From contig JAFNAH010000142.1 in the NCBI GenBank assembly GCA_017860075.1, positions 1 to 5,268 of the forward strand: 5,268 nt of DNA, read 5' to 3'. The stretch comes from Acidobacteriota bacterium. Lineage in GTDB: Bacteria; Acidobacteriota; UBA6911. Made by a program: the position numbers and the translations under genes. Positions 1 to 5,268 of the stretch are shown here, one piece after another. Under the pieces are notes generated by a model. The model worked only from the letters and a program-made list of their open reading frames with translations, made no database searches and had not been told where the DNA came from. Every line of letters begins with the position of its first letter. The first letter of the stretch is position 1.

Positions 1-234
1 ACCGCACCGGCGGGGCAGGCTTTCAGGCGCCGTGCCAGAGACTCGCGTGGTCCGTCCGGCCGCGCTCGCTCCGCAGGAACGCCGGCTCCGAAAGTGGGGG
101 GAATGACCCGATCAACATTTCAACGAGGATTTTCACACAGGTCGCGGATCTTCCGGCAACTCCCTTACGACTGCAAATTGTTGAGTGTAATAGATAAAAT
201 GGAATTCAAGGACCCTTGCCGGAAAACCCTGCCT
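1..234. other. Upstream region without a defensible gene
   Basis: No convincing gene is visible here. Two plus-strand frames are open from the window edge, one ending at the TGA at 104-106 and one running to the TAA at 256-258. Neither has a recognisable motif, so either could be the tail of an upstream gene or chance openness in GC-rich DNA. The last 60 bases are much more AT-rich than the first 100, as expected of a promoter region. A -10-like TAAAAT lies at 195-200 but has no matching -35. I found no clear inverted repeats that would mark activator binding sites. Confidence 0.5.
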
Positions 235-250
235 TGGCAAGCGAGTTGCA
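235..250 (+). promoter_or_regulatory. Probable sigma-54 (RpoN) -24/-12 promoter
   Basis: The 16 bases TGGCAAGCGAGTTGCA match the sigma-54 consensus TGGCACGNNNNTTGCW at 11 of its 12 specified positions, the only mismatch being A for C at 240. The invariant GG (236-237) and GC (248-249) are separated by the required 10 bases. If the C at 249 is position -12, transcription would start near 261, giving an 18-base leader before the ATG at 279 of the receiver gene. Sigma-54 promoters need an AAA+ enhancer-binding activator. None is encoded in the window, and no upstream activator site is evident. This is a motif match only. Confidence 0.55.
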
Positions 251-278
251 TGGCCTAACTTGCCGGGTCTCCAGCTCT

Positions 279-692
279 ATGGCAAAACCACATGTGAACG
301 TCCTCGTGGTAGAGGACGAAAAGTTGCTCAACTGGTCGCTTGCCGAGTCCCTATCCAAGTGGGGATTCGAGGTCCGCCCTGTATTTACGGGCACCGAAGC
401 GGTCGCCCAGATCGAGAACTCGTGCTTCGATGCCGTCCTGCTCGACTATCACCTCCCGGATGTCGACGGGCTCGCCATAGCCCGCCGTGTCCGCGCGGTC
501 CAGCCAAATGCCGTGATATTCCTGGTGACGGCGTTTCAACTAAACGAATTGACCGTCGACTCGGGGCTGATAGACGCATATTTCAACAAGCCGCTGGACC
601 TTCAGCAACTCCATCAGGCGTTGAAGAGGATTCCGACATGGCACACGTCCGGGGCCAGAGTGGCGCAACCGCTGCGGCGGCGGCGCGCATGA
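279..692 (+). CDS. Single-domain response regulator (NtrC-like receiver)
   Basis: This is a cytoplasmic phosphoacceptor protein of a two-component pathway, 137 residues long and essentially one REC domain. The expected active site is complete: the acidic pair Glu12-Asp13, the phosphoacceptor Asp56 in a LLDYHLPDVDG stretch, Thr84, the aromatic switch Tyr101, and Lys104 followed by Pro105. The LLNWSLAESL helix after the acidic pair resembles NtrC-family receivers. No AAA+ or DNA-binding domain follows; the protein ends in a short Arg-rich tail. I chose the ATG at 279 because it starts just before beta-1 and lies downstream of the apparent sigma-54 start near 261. A TTG at 216 with AAGGA at 208-212 would add 21 residues that look nothing like a receiver. 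The ATG has no strong Shine-Dalgarno site. The partner kinase is not in the window. The gene converges on the next one with a 45-bp gap and no obvious terminator. Confidence 0.9.
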   Translation: MAKPHVNVLVVEDEKLLNWSLAESLSKWGFEVRPVFTGTEAVAQIENSCFDAVLLDYHLPDVDGLAIARRVRAVQPNAVIFLVTAFQLNELTVDSGLIDAYFNKPLDLQQLHQALKRIPTWHTSGARVAQPLRRRRA

Positions 693-737
693 CTGGTCAG
701 CGGACCCCGGCGAACCCCGCGCCCCCCGGGCAGGATC

Positions 738-2477
738 TCAGCGTTTCAGCGATTCGATCCGCGCGGCCATTCGCTGCCGCAGCTCGAACAACTCCTCAAC
801 ATTGCGCGAAAAGGCGCTGACGTCGACGGCCATTCCCTGCGCAGCCCGGTCTGCAAAGTCCGAGTCGCCGAGCGACTTCAGCAGCCATAGGTATTCGTAG
901 TCCTCGATTCCCTCCCGCAGCAATTCCATGCGGATGGACGAAACGGGGCCATCCACGTCGCTCTGACCGGTGTAACGTTTCGCGCGATTTCCGGGATAAA
1001 CCATGCAGCCTTCCCCGTTGAGAACGTAGCCGTCGCTGCACAGGAAGCCGCTCAGGTAGGTCACGGGATCCAGCCACGGATCCGGCGTCTGGGACCAGAA
1101 GGCGATATCCCAGTAAAGGATTCCGTTCATTCCATGGCGCCAGGTGATCCACGGCACCATTACCGGATCCATCGCCGGTCCGTCGATGAAGTAGTTCGGC
1201 TGCGGGTAACCCTGGTCGCAGGAAATGTACCAGGTAACCTCGCCTCCCTTCGCCTGCACATCGCGAATGGCCTTCTTCACCTGCGGGCGATTCAGTTCAT
1301 TGCCGTGAACAGAGAAATTGTTGGCGAACCCTATCAGGGTTCCCCAGTCGGGAGTGTCGGGCACCGGAGATTCGGTCACGAGGAACGGCACGCCGGGCGC
1401 CGCCTTGTGTACCAGTTCCGCCCAGCGCCGCGTGTCGGCGTATTGCTGCGCAGTATTCGGCTCATCTATAGGGCTGTTGAAGACAAGGCGGGAACGCCAG
1501 CCGTTCTCGCTGAAGTAGTCGTAAACCTGTTTCACGTAAGCCGTCACGCGCCGGTTAAACGCTTCCGAAAAAGGCGCGGACTTTTCCCCTCCGGCCGTTT
1601 CCCCCGACCGCGGCTCAAGGACGACACGCTTGGTCTTGAGCGTGTTCATGTAATGCGCGTACTCGCGATCGTCGAACCGGACTTCGAGGCTCCCGCCGGC
1701 GGTCTCCTTGATCTCGGGCTGCAGCATGTCGTGGAACCAGGGTTCCATGCGGTTCGCATACAGGAAGTCATAGTACTTCCTGACGAGCGCCTTGAGCTCG
1801 CTCGAGTCTTCCTTGAGGCCGTAGAACCCGGCCAGGCGGCCGCTGGAGATACCGATGTATGTGATGAGATGCGTCTCGTTCGGCAACGCGAAATCATGGA
1901 CTTTCAGAGACACGAGAATCCGGTCGATCTGCTGTCCGTTCCGTGTTATGTCCAGAGTCCCGTTGTAAGCACCGGCCGGTGTATCTTCCGGGACCTGCAC
2001 GTCGATCCAGATCGCGCGGTTCCTGACGAACGAGCGGAACTGCGAATCCATCCCGAACGGTCCGGTGAGCGGAACCAGGGCGTCCGGCCAGAAGCCGGTG
2101 GCACCGACCGGGCTCGACTTGCCGTAGCAGAGCACGACGTGTTCGAGGTAGAGCTTGATCCTCTCTTTCGTGATCCGTCCGGAAGGCGAAACGAGATCAG
2201 AAGCGTCCACGCGGAACCCGGAAGCCGCCCTGTCATACCGAGTCGGAGGCGGTGGCGTCGTAACCACGATTTGAAACGGCACGTGTTCGTTCTTCGCGCC
2301 CGAGATCGTCACGGTCTTTGTCTTTCCCGACCATACAAGATTGGAGGCCTCAACAGGATCCTCGGGCCGGACTTTCTGAACGCTGGGCACAGCCCACACA
2401 CTCACCGGAGGTTCAGCCGCCGGGACGGCCACGGCAAATGCCGTCAGAAGCAGAAAAACTGTTGCCACTCGTGTCAT
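738..2477 (-). CDS. Secreted DUF4091 / GH123 catalytic-domain protein
   Basis: This 579-residue protein is probably a periplasmic or secreted glycoside hydrolase. Residues 1 to about 21 form a signal peptide: Arg near the N-terminus, a hydrophobic FLLLTAFAVAV core, then PAAE as the likely cleavage area. An N-terminal beta-rich region (about 25-200) includes VPEDTPAGAYNGTL (162-175). The catalytic region follows (about 205-535), with the adjacent acidic pair Asp338-Glu339 in SPIDEPN, a WYISCDQGYPQPNYFID stretch (416-432), WRHGMNGILYWDIAFW (446-461), and LLREGIEDYEY (519-529), a hallmark of DUF4091. In GH123 N-acetylgalactosaminidases an Asp-Glu pair drives substrate-assisted cleavage of beta-GalNAc. 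That knowledge comes from the family, and many DUF4091 proteins have no proven substrate. The ATG at 2477 is preferred over a TTG at 2492 because GAGGAG sits 5 bases upstream of it. The gene is divergent from the M55 gene and convergent with the receiver gene. Confidence 0.85.
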   Translation of the reverse strand: MTRVATVFLLLTAFAVAVPAAEPPVSVWAVPSVQKVRPEDPVEASNLVWSGKTKTVTISGAKNEHVPFQIVVTTPPPPTRYDRAASGFRVDASDLVSPSGRITKERIKLYLEHVVLCYGKSSPVGATGFWPDALVPLTGPFGMDSQFRSFVRNRAIWIDVQVPEDTPAGAYNGTLDITRNGQQIDRILVSLKVHDFALPNETHLITYIGISSGRLAGFYGLKEDSSELKALVRKYYDFLYANRMEPWFHDMLQPEIKETAGGSLEVRFDDREYAHYMNTLKTKRVVLEPRSGETAGGEKSAPFSEAFNRRVTAYVKQVYDYFSENGWRSRLVFNSPIDEPNTAQQYADTRRWAELVHKAAPGVPFLVTESPVPDTPDWGTLIGFANNFSVHGNELNRPQVKKAIRDVQAKGGEVTWYISCDQGYPQPNYFIDGPAMDPVMVPWITWRHGMNGILYWDIAFWSQTPDPWLDPVTYLSGFLCSDGYVLNGEGCMVYPGNRAKRYTGQSDVDGPVSSIRMELLREGIEDYEYLWLLKSLGDSDFADRAAQGMAVDVSAFSRNVEELFELRQRMAARIESLKR

Positions 2478-2482
2478 AAGGA

Positions 2483-2488
2483 CTCCTC
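2483..2488 (-). promoter_or_regulatory. Shine-Dalgarno site of the DUF4091/GH123 gene
   Basis: On the minus strand this reads GAGGAG, with 5 bases (TCCTT) between it and the ATG at 2477. It decides the start, because the in-frame TTG at 2492 lies upstream of it and has no comparable site. Confidence 0.75.
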
Positions 2489-2648
2489 GCAAGTGTAAAG
2501 CCGCAGGAAATAGTCGGTCCCCTGGTATTCCGGCTGCGTCGCTCCCGATCGTTCAACAGCCTCATGCATTCTAAGGCTTTTTGCGTCTTCTGAGGAACAA
2601 TAGGACTTCCGCCGCAGCCGGTCCTTCCGGTGAAACTCAACTGAGCCG

Positions 2649-2678
2649 CTGACGGCGGCGGGCATCAGAGGTTATACT
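2649..2678 (+). promoter_or_regulatory. Candidate sigma-70-type promoter of the M55 gene
   Basis: TATACT at 2673-2678 matches the -10 consensus TATAAT at 5 of 6 bases. CTGACG at 2649-2654, 18 bases upstream, matches TTGACA at 4 of 6. The predicted start is around 2685, which is the A of the ATG of the M55 gene, so the transcript would be leaderless or nearly so. This agrees with the lack of a well-placed Shine-Dalgarno site: the only purine run, AGAGG at 2667-2671, is 13 bases from the ATG and overlaps the promoter region. On the opposite strand of the same spacer, TAGAAT (2568-2573) is a possible -10 for the divergent gene but has no good -35. Confidence 0.4.
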
Positions 2679-2684
2679 GGATTC

Positions 2685-3560
2685 ATGAAAACTCCTGAAT
2701 TGACTCTCACGAGACTGGTCGCTTTCACGTTGGCCCTCGAAGTCTGCTTCGCGCCCGCTTTCTCCCAACCGAGGAAGACCATCTTTGTCATCACCGATGC
2801 GGAGGGGGTGGCCGGAGTCTGCCGCCAGGATCAGACTGATCCCAAGGACTCTGAAATGCGGCAACTGCTGACCGGCGAGGCTAACGCCGCCGTCGAGGGT
2901 TTCCTCGCGGGTGGTGCCGACGAGGTGATCGTCTGGGACGGACACGGCGGGAGTCAGTCGCTTTCAGCGCTTACCATTCACCCCAGGGCGAAGTTGGTCA
3001 TCGGAGATCTGGGAGCCACCATGACCTGTGAGCGCGGGTATGCAGGTATCGCTTTCGTCGGTCAGCACAGCATGGCAGGCGTGCGCAAGGGGATCATGGC
3101 GCACAGTTACAGTTCCCTCGGCATCCAGAACATGCTCATGAACGGACGTCCGGTCGGAGAAATCGGAACCCGGGCGGCCCTGGCCGGATGGTACCGCATT
3201 CCCGTGATCTTCCTGTCGGGCGATACCAGGGCCACGGAGGAGCTGAAAGCAATCGTGCCGGAGGCCGAGGTGGTTGCGGTCAAGGAGGGAGTAGCCCGCT
3301 ACGCATGCATATCGATGTCCGCGGAGGAAGCAAGGACGGCCATTCGGGATGGCGCGGCGCGTGCGATGAAGAAGCTGGCGCAGATTGCGCCCTACAGGGT
3401 CGACGGACCCGTGACGATCGAGATCGAGCACACCACGCGAAATTCACTGCCCATCGATGCCGGCCTGGCCCCCGGGACCGAACTCGTAAACGACAGGACA
3501 ATCCGCTACAGGGGCAAAGATTTTCTCGAAGCCTGGGTCCGCTATAGCGGCGGTTACTAA
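2685..3560 (+). CDS. Exported M55-family D-aminopeptidase (DppA-like)
   Basis: This is a 291-residue zinc peptidase of the DppA family, which removes N-terminal D-amino acids such as D-Ala from short peptides. All residues known from Bacillus subtilis DppA have counterparts: Asp38 and Glu40 in TDAEG, His87 in DGHGG, His128 in GQHSM, the catalytic His140 in MAHSYSS, and Glu159 in PVGEIG. The C-terminus keeps the family's KDFLEAW stretch. Unlike cytoplasmic Bacillus DppA, it begins with an apparent signal peptide: Lys2 and Arg10, a hydrophobic stretch at 11-26, and a likely cut after Ala-Phe-Ser27. It therefore probably acts in the periplasm. The preceding cysteine (Cys21) is not in a proper lipobox. 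The ATG at 2685 lacks a good Shine-Dalgarno site and may start a leaderless message. The repeat-protein gene follows 63 bp downstream on the same strand with no terminator visible between them, so cotranscription is possible. Confidence 0.93.
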   Translation: MKTPELTLTRLVAFTLALEVCFAPAFSQPRKTIFVITDAEGVAGVCRQDQTDPKDSEMRQLLTGEANAAVEGFLAGGADEVIVWDGHGGSQSLSALTIHPRAKLVIGDLGATMTCERGYAGIAFVGQHSMAGVRKGIMAHSYSSLGIQNMLMNGRPVGEIGTRAALAGWYRIPVIFLSGDTRATEELKAIVPEAEVVAVKEGVARYACISMSAEEARTAIRDGAARAMKKLAQIAPYRVDGPVTIEIEHTTRNSLPIDAGLAPGTELVNDRTIRYRGKDFLEAWVRYSGGY

Positions 3561-3623
3561 TGGACAGAATTCTCGCTGCCTGATCCTGTCGAAGACTGCC
3601 CGGGAAGCCGAAGAGTACCCTAT

Positions 3624-4160
3624 ATGCGGAACATGCTTCTGGAGAAGGTTGAGTACAAGATCGAGGAAACACCGCGCGGCGTCTGGCGCCGTTTCGCCTA
3701 CCCGGACGGCAGGTATTTCGCAGAGTTCCGCAGCAACACAGAGGTTTTCGGAATGCCGCTCCTGCACTATACGCGCGGCATCTGCCCGGAGACCGGGAGA
3801 AGAGTTGTCGCCCGCGGTTTTGTGGCGGTCGGAAGGCTCGCCGTCGGCGTGATCGCGATCGGGCAGGCTTCCGCAGGTGTTATCGCTTTCGGACAGGCGA
3901 GCATCGGCATAGTCCTGAGTCTCGCCCAGGCCGGCGCAGGGTTGCTCGCCGTCGGGCAACTGGCGGCCGGCGTTCTCCTCGGCCTGGGTCAATTTGCGAC
4001 GGGTATAACGGCCATCGGGCAGCTTGCGGCAGGGCAGTACGTGCTTGCGCAACTCGGCTTCGGCCAGTACCTGTGGACTCCCGATCGGGCGGACCCGCTC
4101 GCGGTTCAGCATTTCCAGGCCCTCTGGGATGCGATCCGCGATCTCGGACCCGGACGTTAG
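3624..4160 (+). CDS. Uncharacterised glycine-rich pentad-repeat protein
   Basis: I do not recognise a named family. The 178 residues fall into three parts. Residues 1-60 are a charged, aromatic-rich head (EETPRGVWRRFAYPDGRYF, then FGMPLLHYTRG and CPETGRR). Residues 65-147 are a repeat of the form x-x-small-x-Gly. Residues 150-178 are a charged tail with a short helix-like segment. From Arg71 to Asp154 there is no charged residue. No signal peptide precedes the repeat. The regular five-residue period suggests either a beta-solenoid distantly like pentapeptide-repeat proteins or a set of Gly-packed membrane segments; the sequence alone does not decide. I recall similar heads (PLxH...ARG) followed by AxGxxAxG-type repeats in hypothetical proteins of other phyla, but know no function. 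The ATG at 3624 has only a weak upstream AGAG; a second ATG at 3633 would remove three residues. Confidence 0.8.
   Translation: MRNMLLEKVEYKIEETPRGVWRRFAYPDGRYFAEFRSNTEVFGMPLLHYTRGICPETGRRVVARGFVAVGRLAVGVIAIGQASAGVIAFGQASIGIVLSLAQAGAGLLAVGQLAAGVLLGLGQFATGITAIGQLAAGQYVLAQLGFGQYLWTPDRADPLAVQHFQALWDAIRDLGPGR
3816..4064 (+). repeat. Protein-level pentad/decad repeat inside the glycine-rich gene
   Basis: Residues 65-147 carry Gly at 65, 70, 75, 80, 85, 90 and 95, then 106, 111 and 116, then 122, 127, 132, 137 and 147. This is a strict step of five, with one-residue slips at about 101-106 and 117-122 and non-Gly residues filling 100 (Leu) and 142 (Ala). Every second pentad starts with Gln at 81, 91, 102, 112, 123, 133 and 143 (Arg at 71), so the full unit is about ten residues. 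The DNA copies are well diverged, so this is not a recent tandem duplication. Confidence 0.8.
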
Positions 4161-4246
4161 TTCCTCGTCAACCTGAGACTGACCGCCCGCTCTCCTCAGG
4201 GGTGGTTCTGCCGTATCTGTGCGGCGGGACCAATCTAAGTGCCTCC

Positions 4247-4318
4247 GGAATCGGGATCGGAACCGGTTTCGCTATTTAAGTGTCGATACCGATTGCGACG
4301 CCGATTCCGATTCCGACT
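4247..4318. repeat. Inverted pair of degenerate hexamer arrays (large imperfect hairpin)
   Basis: The 269-bp gap between the repeat protein and the SIS gene holds this element and no gene I can support. Positions 4247-4270 are four units of a GGAATC-like hexamer. Positions 4283-4318 are six units of CCGATT-like hexamer, the opposite-strand version in a shifted register. The centre, 4271-4282, is AT-rich (GCTATTTAAGTG). Bases 4246-4260 pair with 4301-4315 over 15 positions with a single G-U wobble in RNA. Bases 4262-4271 pair with 4284-4293 at 8 of 10 positions, leaving a 12-base loop. No T-tract follows, so it is not a typical intrinsic terminator. It may be an intergenic repeat family scattered in the genome. 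Confidence 0.65.
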
Positions 4319-4398
4319 TCGAGGATCCTTCGCGCTCGGACACTCGTCTGCCCTGCGAGGCATCCCCCCAAGTGAAGCTGCGCCGGCTCGCCCGAAGC

Positions 4399-4422
4399 TG
4401 ATATCCTGTCGGAGAGCGAGGA
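4399..4422 (+). promoter_or_regulatory. Candidate extended -10 and Shine-Dalgarno of the SIS gene
   Basis: TGATATCCT at 4399-4407 fits an extended -10 (TGn followed by TATCCT, 4 of 6 to consensus) without a clear -35, so the promoter part is weak. GAGGA at 4418-4422 is a good ribosome binding site, 7 bases from the ATG at 4430. It supports that start over anything further upstream; the frame is closed by a TGA at 4373-4375. Confidence 0.45.
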
Positions 4423-4429
4423 CCCCGTC

Positions 4430-5268
4430 ATGCCCGGAATACTGGAAATCCTGAAGCTTTCACCGTCTCCGCAGTCGGTCGACTATGTGGAAAACAAGAA
4501 GCAGTTTCACCTCTTCAGCCTGCTGACAGAACAGCGTCATCCTCGAACGTGGAACATGAGCTTCACGATCCAATCCGACATGGAGGCCGGCCTGCGAATG
4601 CTCCTGTCCGTGGACGATGACGTGACCCGCAGGATCGACGCGCTCTTGCGAGATCCGCAGCCTCTGGAGCAGGCCGCGGAAGCGGTCGCCCGCGCAATCC
4701 GGGATGGCAGGAAGATCTACGTGTACGGATGCGGCGCCACGGGACGTCTTGCCAAGCAGATGGAGAGCGCCTTCTGGCGCCCGTTTTGGCGCAAGGTGAA
4801 GCTTCTGGCCTGCTGGGACAAGCTGCGTCGCCATCTGCCGCCCGACATCGATGAAAGGCTCATCGGCGAGATGACCGGGGCGGATCGCGCACTGGTCAGT
4901 TCGCTCGAGGGCTTCGAGGATCTGCAGTTGATCGGGAGGCTTCAGATGCAGGACCGCGGTGTGACCCGCGGAGATGTGGTCATCTGCGTTACCGAAGGAG
5001 GCGAGACCTCCTCGGTCATCGGCACAATCCTCGGGGCACTCGATCAATACGGGAAACCGAAGACCGGAAGAGACGCGGAGTCGCAGCGCAACCTCTATTT
5101 TGTCTACAACAATCCCGACGAGGTGCTGCGACCGTTCGATCGCAGCGTAGCCGTGCTCGACAGCCCGGGGATCACGCGCATCAACCTCGCTACCGGCCCG
5201 CAGGCTATCACCGGATCGACCCGTCTTCAGGCCACGACAAGTGAAACCTTTGTCGTCGGCGTGATTCT
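4430..5268 (+). CDS. MurQ/GCKR-like SIS-domain protein, 3' end outside window
   Basis: The frame is open from the ATG at 4430 to the window edge (279 complete codons). The order of motifs matches N-acetylmuramic acid 6-phosphate etherase (MurQ) and its relatives: LTEQRHPRTWNMS (32-44) for the MurQ N-terminal TE-R-NP segment, YVYGCGATGRL (97-107) for the phosphosugar loop GAGTSGRL, EGFED (160-164) for EGAED, GDVVICVTEGGETSSVIG (181-198) for the second SIS loop, and TGSTRLQAT (261-269) for TGS[ST]R[LM]KAGT. MurQ cleaves the lactyl ether of MurNAc-6-P in the cytoplasm. Here Glu163 matches E. coli Glu114, but an ungapped alignment after GRL puts Ala114 where catalytic Glu83 should be, with Glu112 two residues away. 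The TGS motif also lies about 75 residues later than in E. coli MurQ, owing to an N-terminal extension and an insertion around 115-160. It is probably a sugar-phosphate isomerase, binding or regulatory homologue rather than a standard etherase. Confidence 0.8.
   Translation, partial: MPGILEILKLSPSPQSVDYVENKKQFHLFSLLTEQRHPRTWNMSFTIQSDMEAGLRMLLSVDDDVTRRIDALLRDPQPLEQAAEAVARAIRDGRKIYVYGCGATGRLAKQMESAFWRPFWRKVKLLACWDKLRRHLPPDIDERLIGEMTGADRALVSSLEGFEDLQLIGRLQMQDRGVTRGDVVICVTEGGETSSVIGTILGALDQYGKPKTGRDAESQRNLYFVYNNPDEVLRPFDRSVAVLDSPGITRINLATGPQAITGSTRLQATTSETFVVGVI

Noticed and set aside
1..106. Open frame ending at the TGA at 104-106 as the tail of an upstream gene
   Set aside because: It is GC-rich at third positions and could be real, but about 34 codons with no recognisable motif are too little to call.
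199..258. 19-codon ORF (ATG 199 to TAA 256) as a possible leader peptide
   Set aside because: It has no Shine-Dalgarno site, no regulatory codon run and no attenuator-like hairpins, and it overlaps the sigma-54 element.
216..278. TTG start with AAGGA giving a 21-residue N-terminal extension of the receiver
   Set aside because: Spacing is only 3 bases, the extension is not receiver-like, and the start lies upstream of the predicted sigma-54 transcription start.
721..731. GCCC-CCC-GGGC hairpin between the convergent receiver and GH123 genes
   Set aside because: A 4-bp stem without a T-tract on either strand is not a credible bidirectional terminator.
1134..2498. Long open frame of 454 codons on the plus strand
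   Set aside because: It is fully antisense to the DUF4091/GH123 gene, has Arg- and Val-rich low-quality translation without motifs, and is explained by codon bias in GC-rich DNA.
3444..4112. Minus-strand open frame of 222 codons across the M55 end and repeat gene
   Set aside because: Its repetitive LPDG/DR-rich translation is just the complement of the Gly/Gln repeat codons; there is no motif or ribosome site.
4172..4200. CCTGAG/CTCAGG inverted repeat after the repeat-protein stop, considered as a terminator
   Set aside because: The stem is only 6 bp with a 17-base loop and no T-tract follows.
4219..4454. Short open frames across the hexamer arrays encoding Asp-Ser or Arg-Phe dipeptide runs
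   Set aside because: The dipeptide runs are simply the translation of the six-base DNA period; no ribosome site or gene-like context supports them.
4460..5047. Minus-strand open frame of 195 codons at the window end
   Set aside because: It is antisense to the SIS gene, whose plus-strand translation matches MurQ motifs throughout.

Overview
The window is GC-rich, densely coding bacterial DNA with five protein genes: a receiver protein, an exported glycoside-hydrolase-like protein, an exported D-aminopeptidase, a glycine-rich repeat protein and a 3'-truncated sugar-phosphate SIS-domain protein. There are no rRNA or tRNA genes, phage or IS genes, or CRISPR arrays. The mix of an NtrC-like receiver, an apparent sigma-54 promoter, an exported GH123/DUF4091 protein, an exported M55 peptidase and hexamer-repeat spacer DNA fits a soil or environmental lineage such as Acidobacteriota (Bryobacterales/Solibacter-like). 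This placement rests on general resemblance only and is low confidence.

Layout. Positions 1-234 hold no gene I can defend. A near-consensus sigma-54 -24/-12 element lies at 235-250, and its expected transcription start (about 261) falls just before the ATG (279) of a single-domain response regulator (279-692, +). Convergent to it is a long gene on the minus strand (738-2477) for a secreted GH123-catalytic-domain (DUF4091) protein with a good Shine-Dalgarno site. A 207-bp divergent spacer separates it from an exported M55-family D-aminopeptidase (2685-3560, +), whose best -10 box would start the transcript almost at the ATG. After 63 bp, on the same strand, comes a 178-residue protein of unrecognised family (3624-4160), dominated by an uncharged five-residue glycine repeat with a Gln ladder every 10-11 residues. 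The next 269-bp spacer contains two inverted arrays of a degenerate hexamer (4247-4318) that can fold into a long imperfect hairpin. The last gene (4430 to beyond the window end) encodes a large MurQ/GCKR-like SIS-domain protein.

How they may work together. Three genes touch amino-sugar or cell-wall chemistry: GH123 proteins act on N-acetylhexosamine glycans, M55 peptidases release N-terminal D-amino acids from peptides, and MurQ-type SIS domains bind N-acetylmuramic acid phosphate or related sugar phosphates. A scavenging or recycling neighbourhood is a reasonable inference, but the genes lie on different strands and co-regulation is not shown. The most unusual items are the pentad-repeat protein, the inverted hexamer arrays, the MurQ homologue that appears to have lost one catalytic Glu, and the sigma-54 element.
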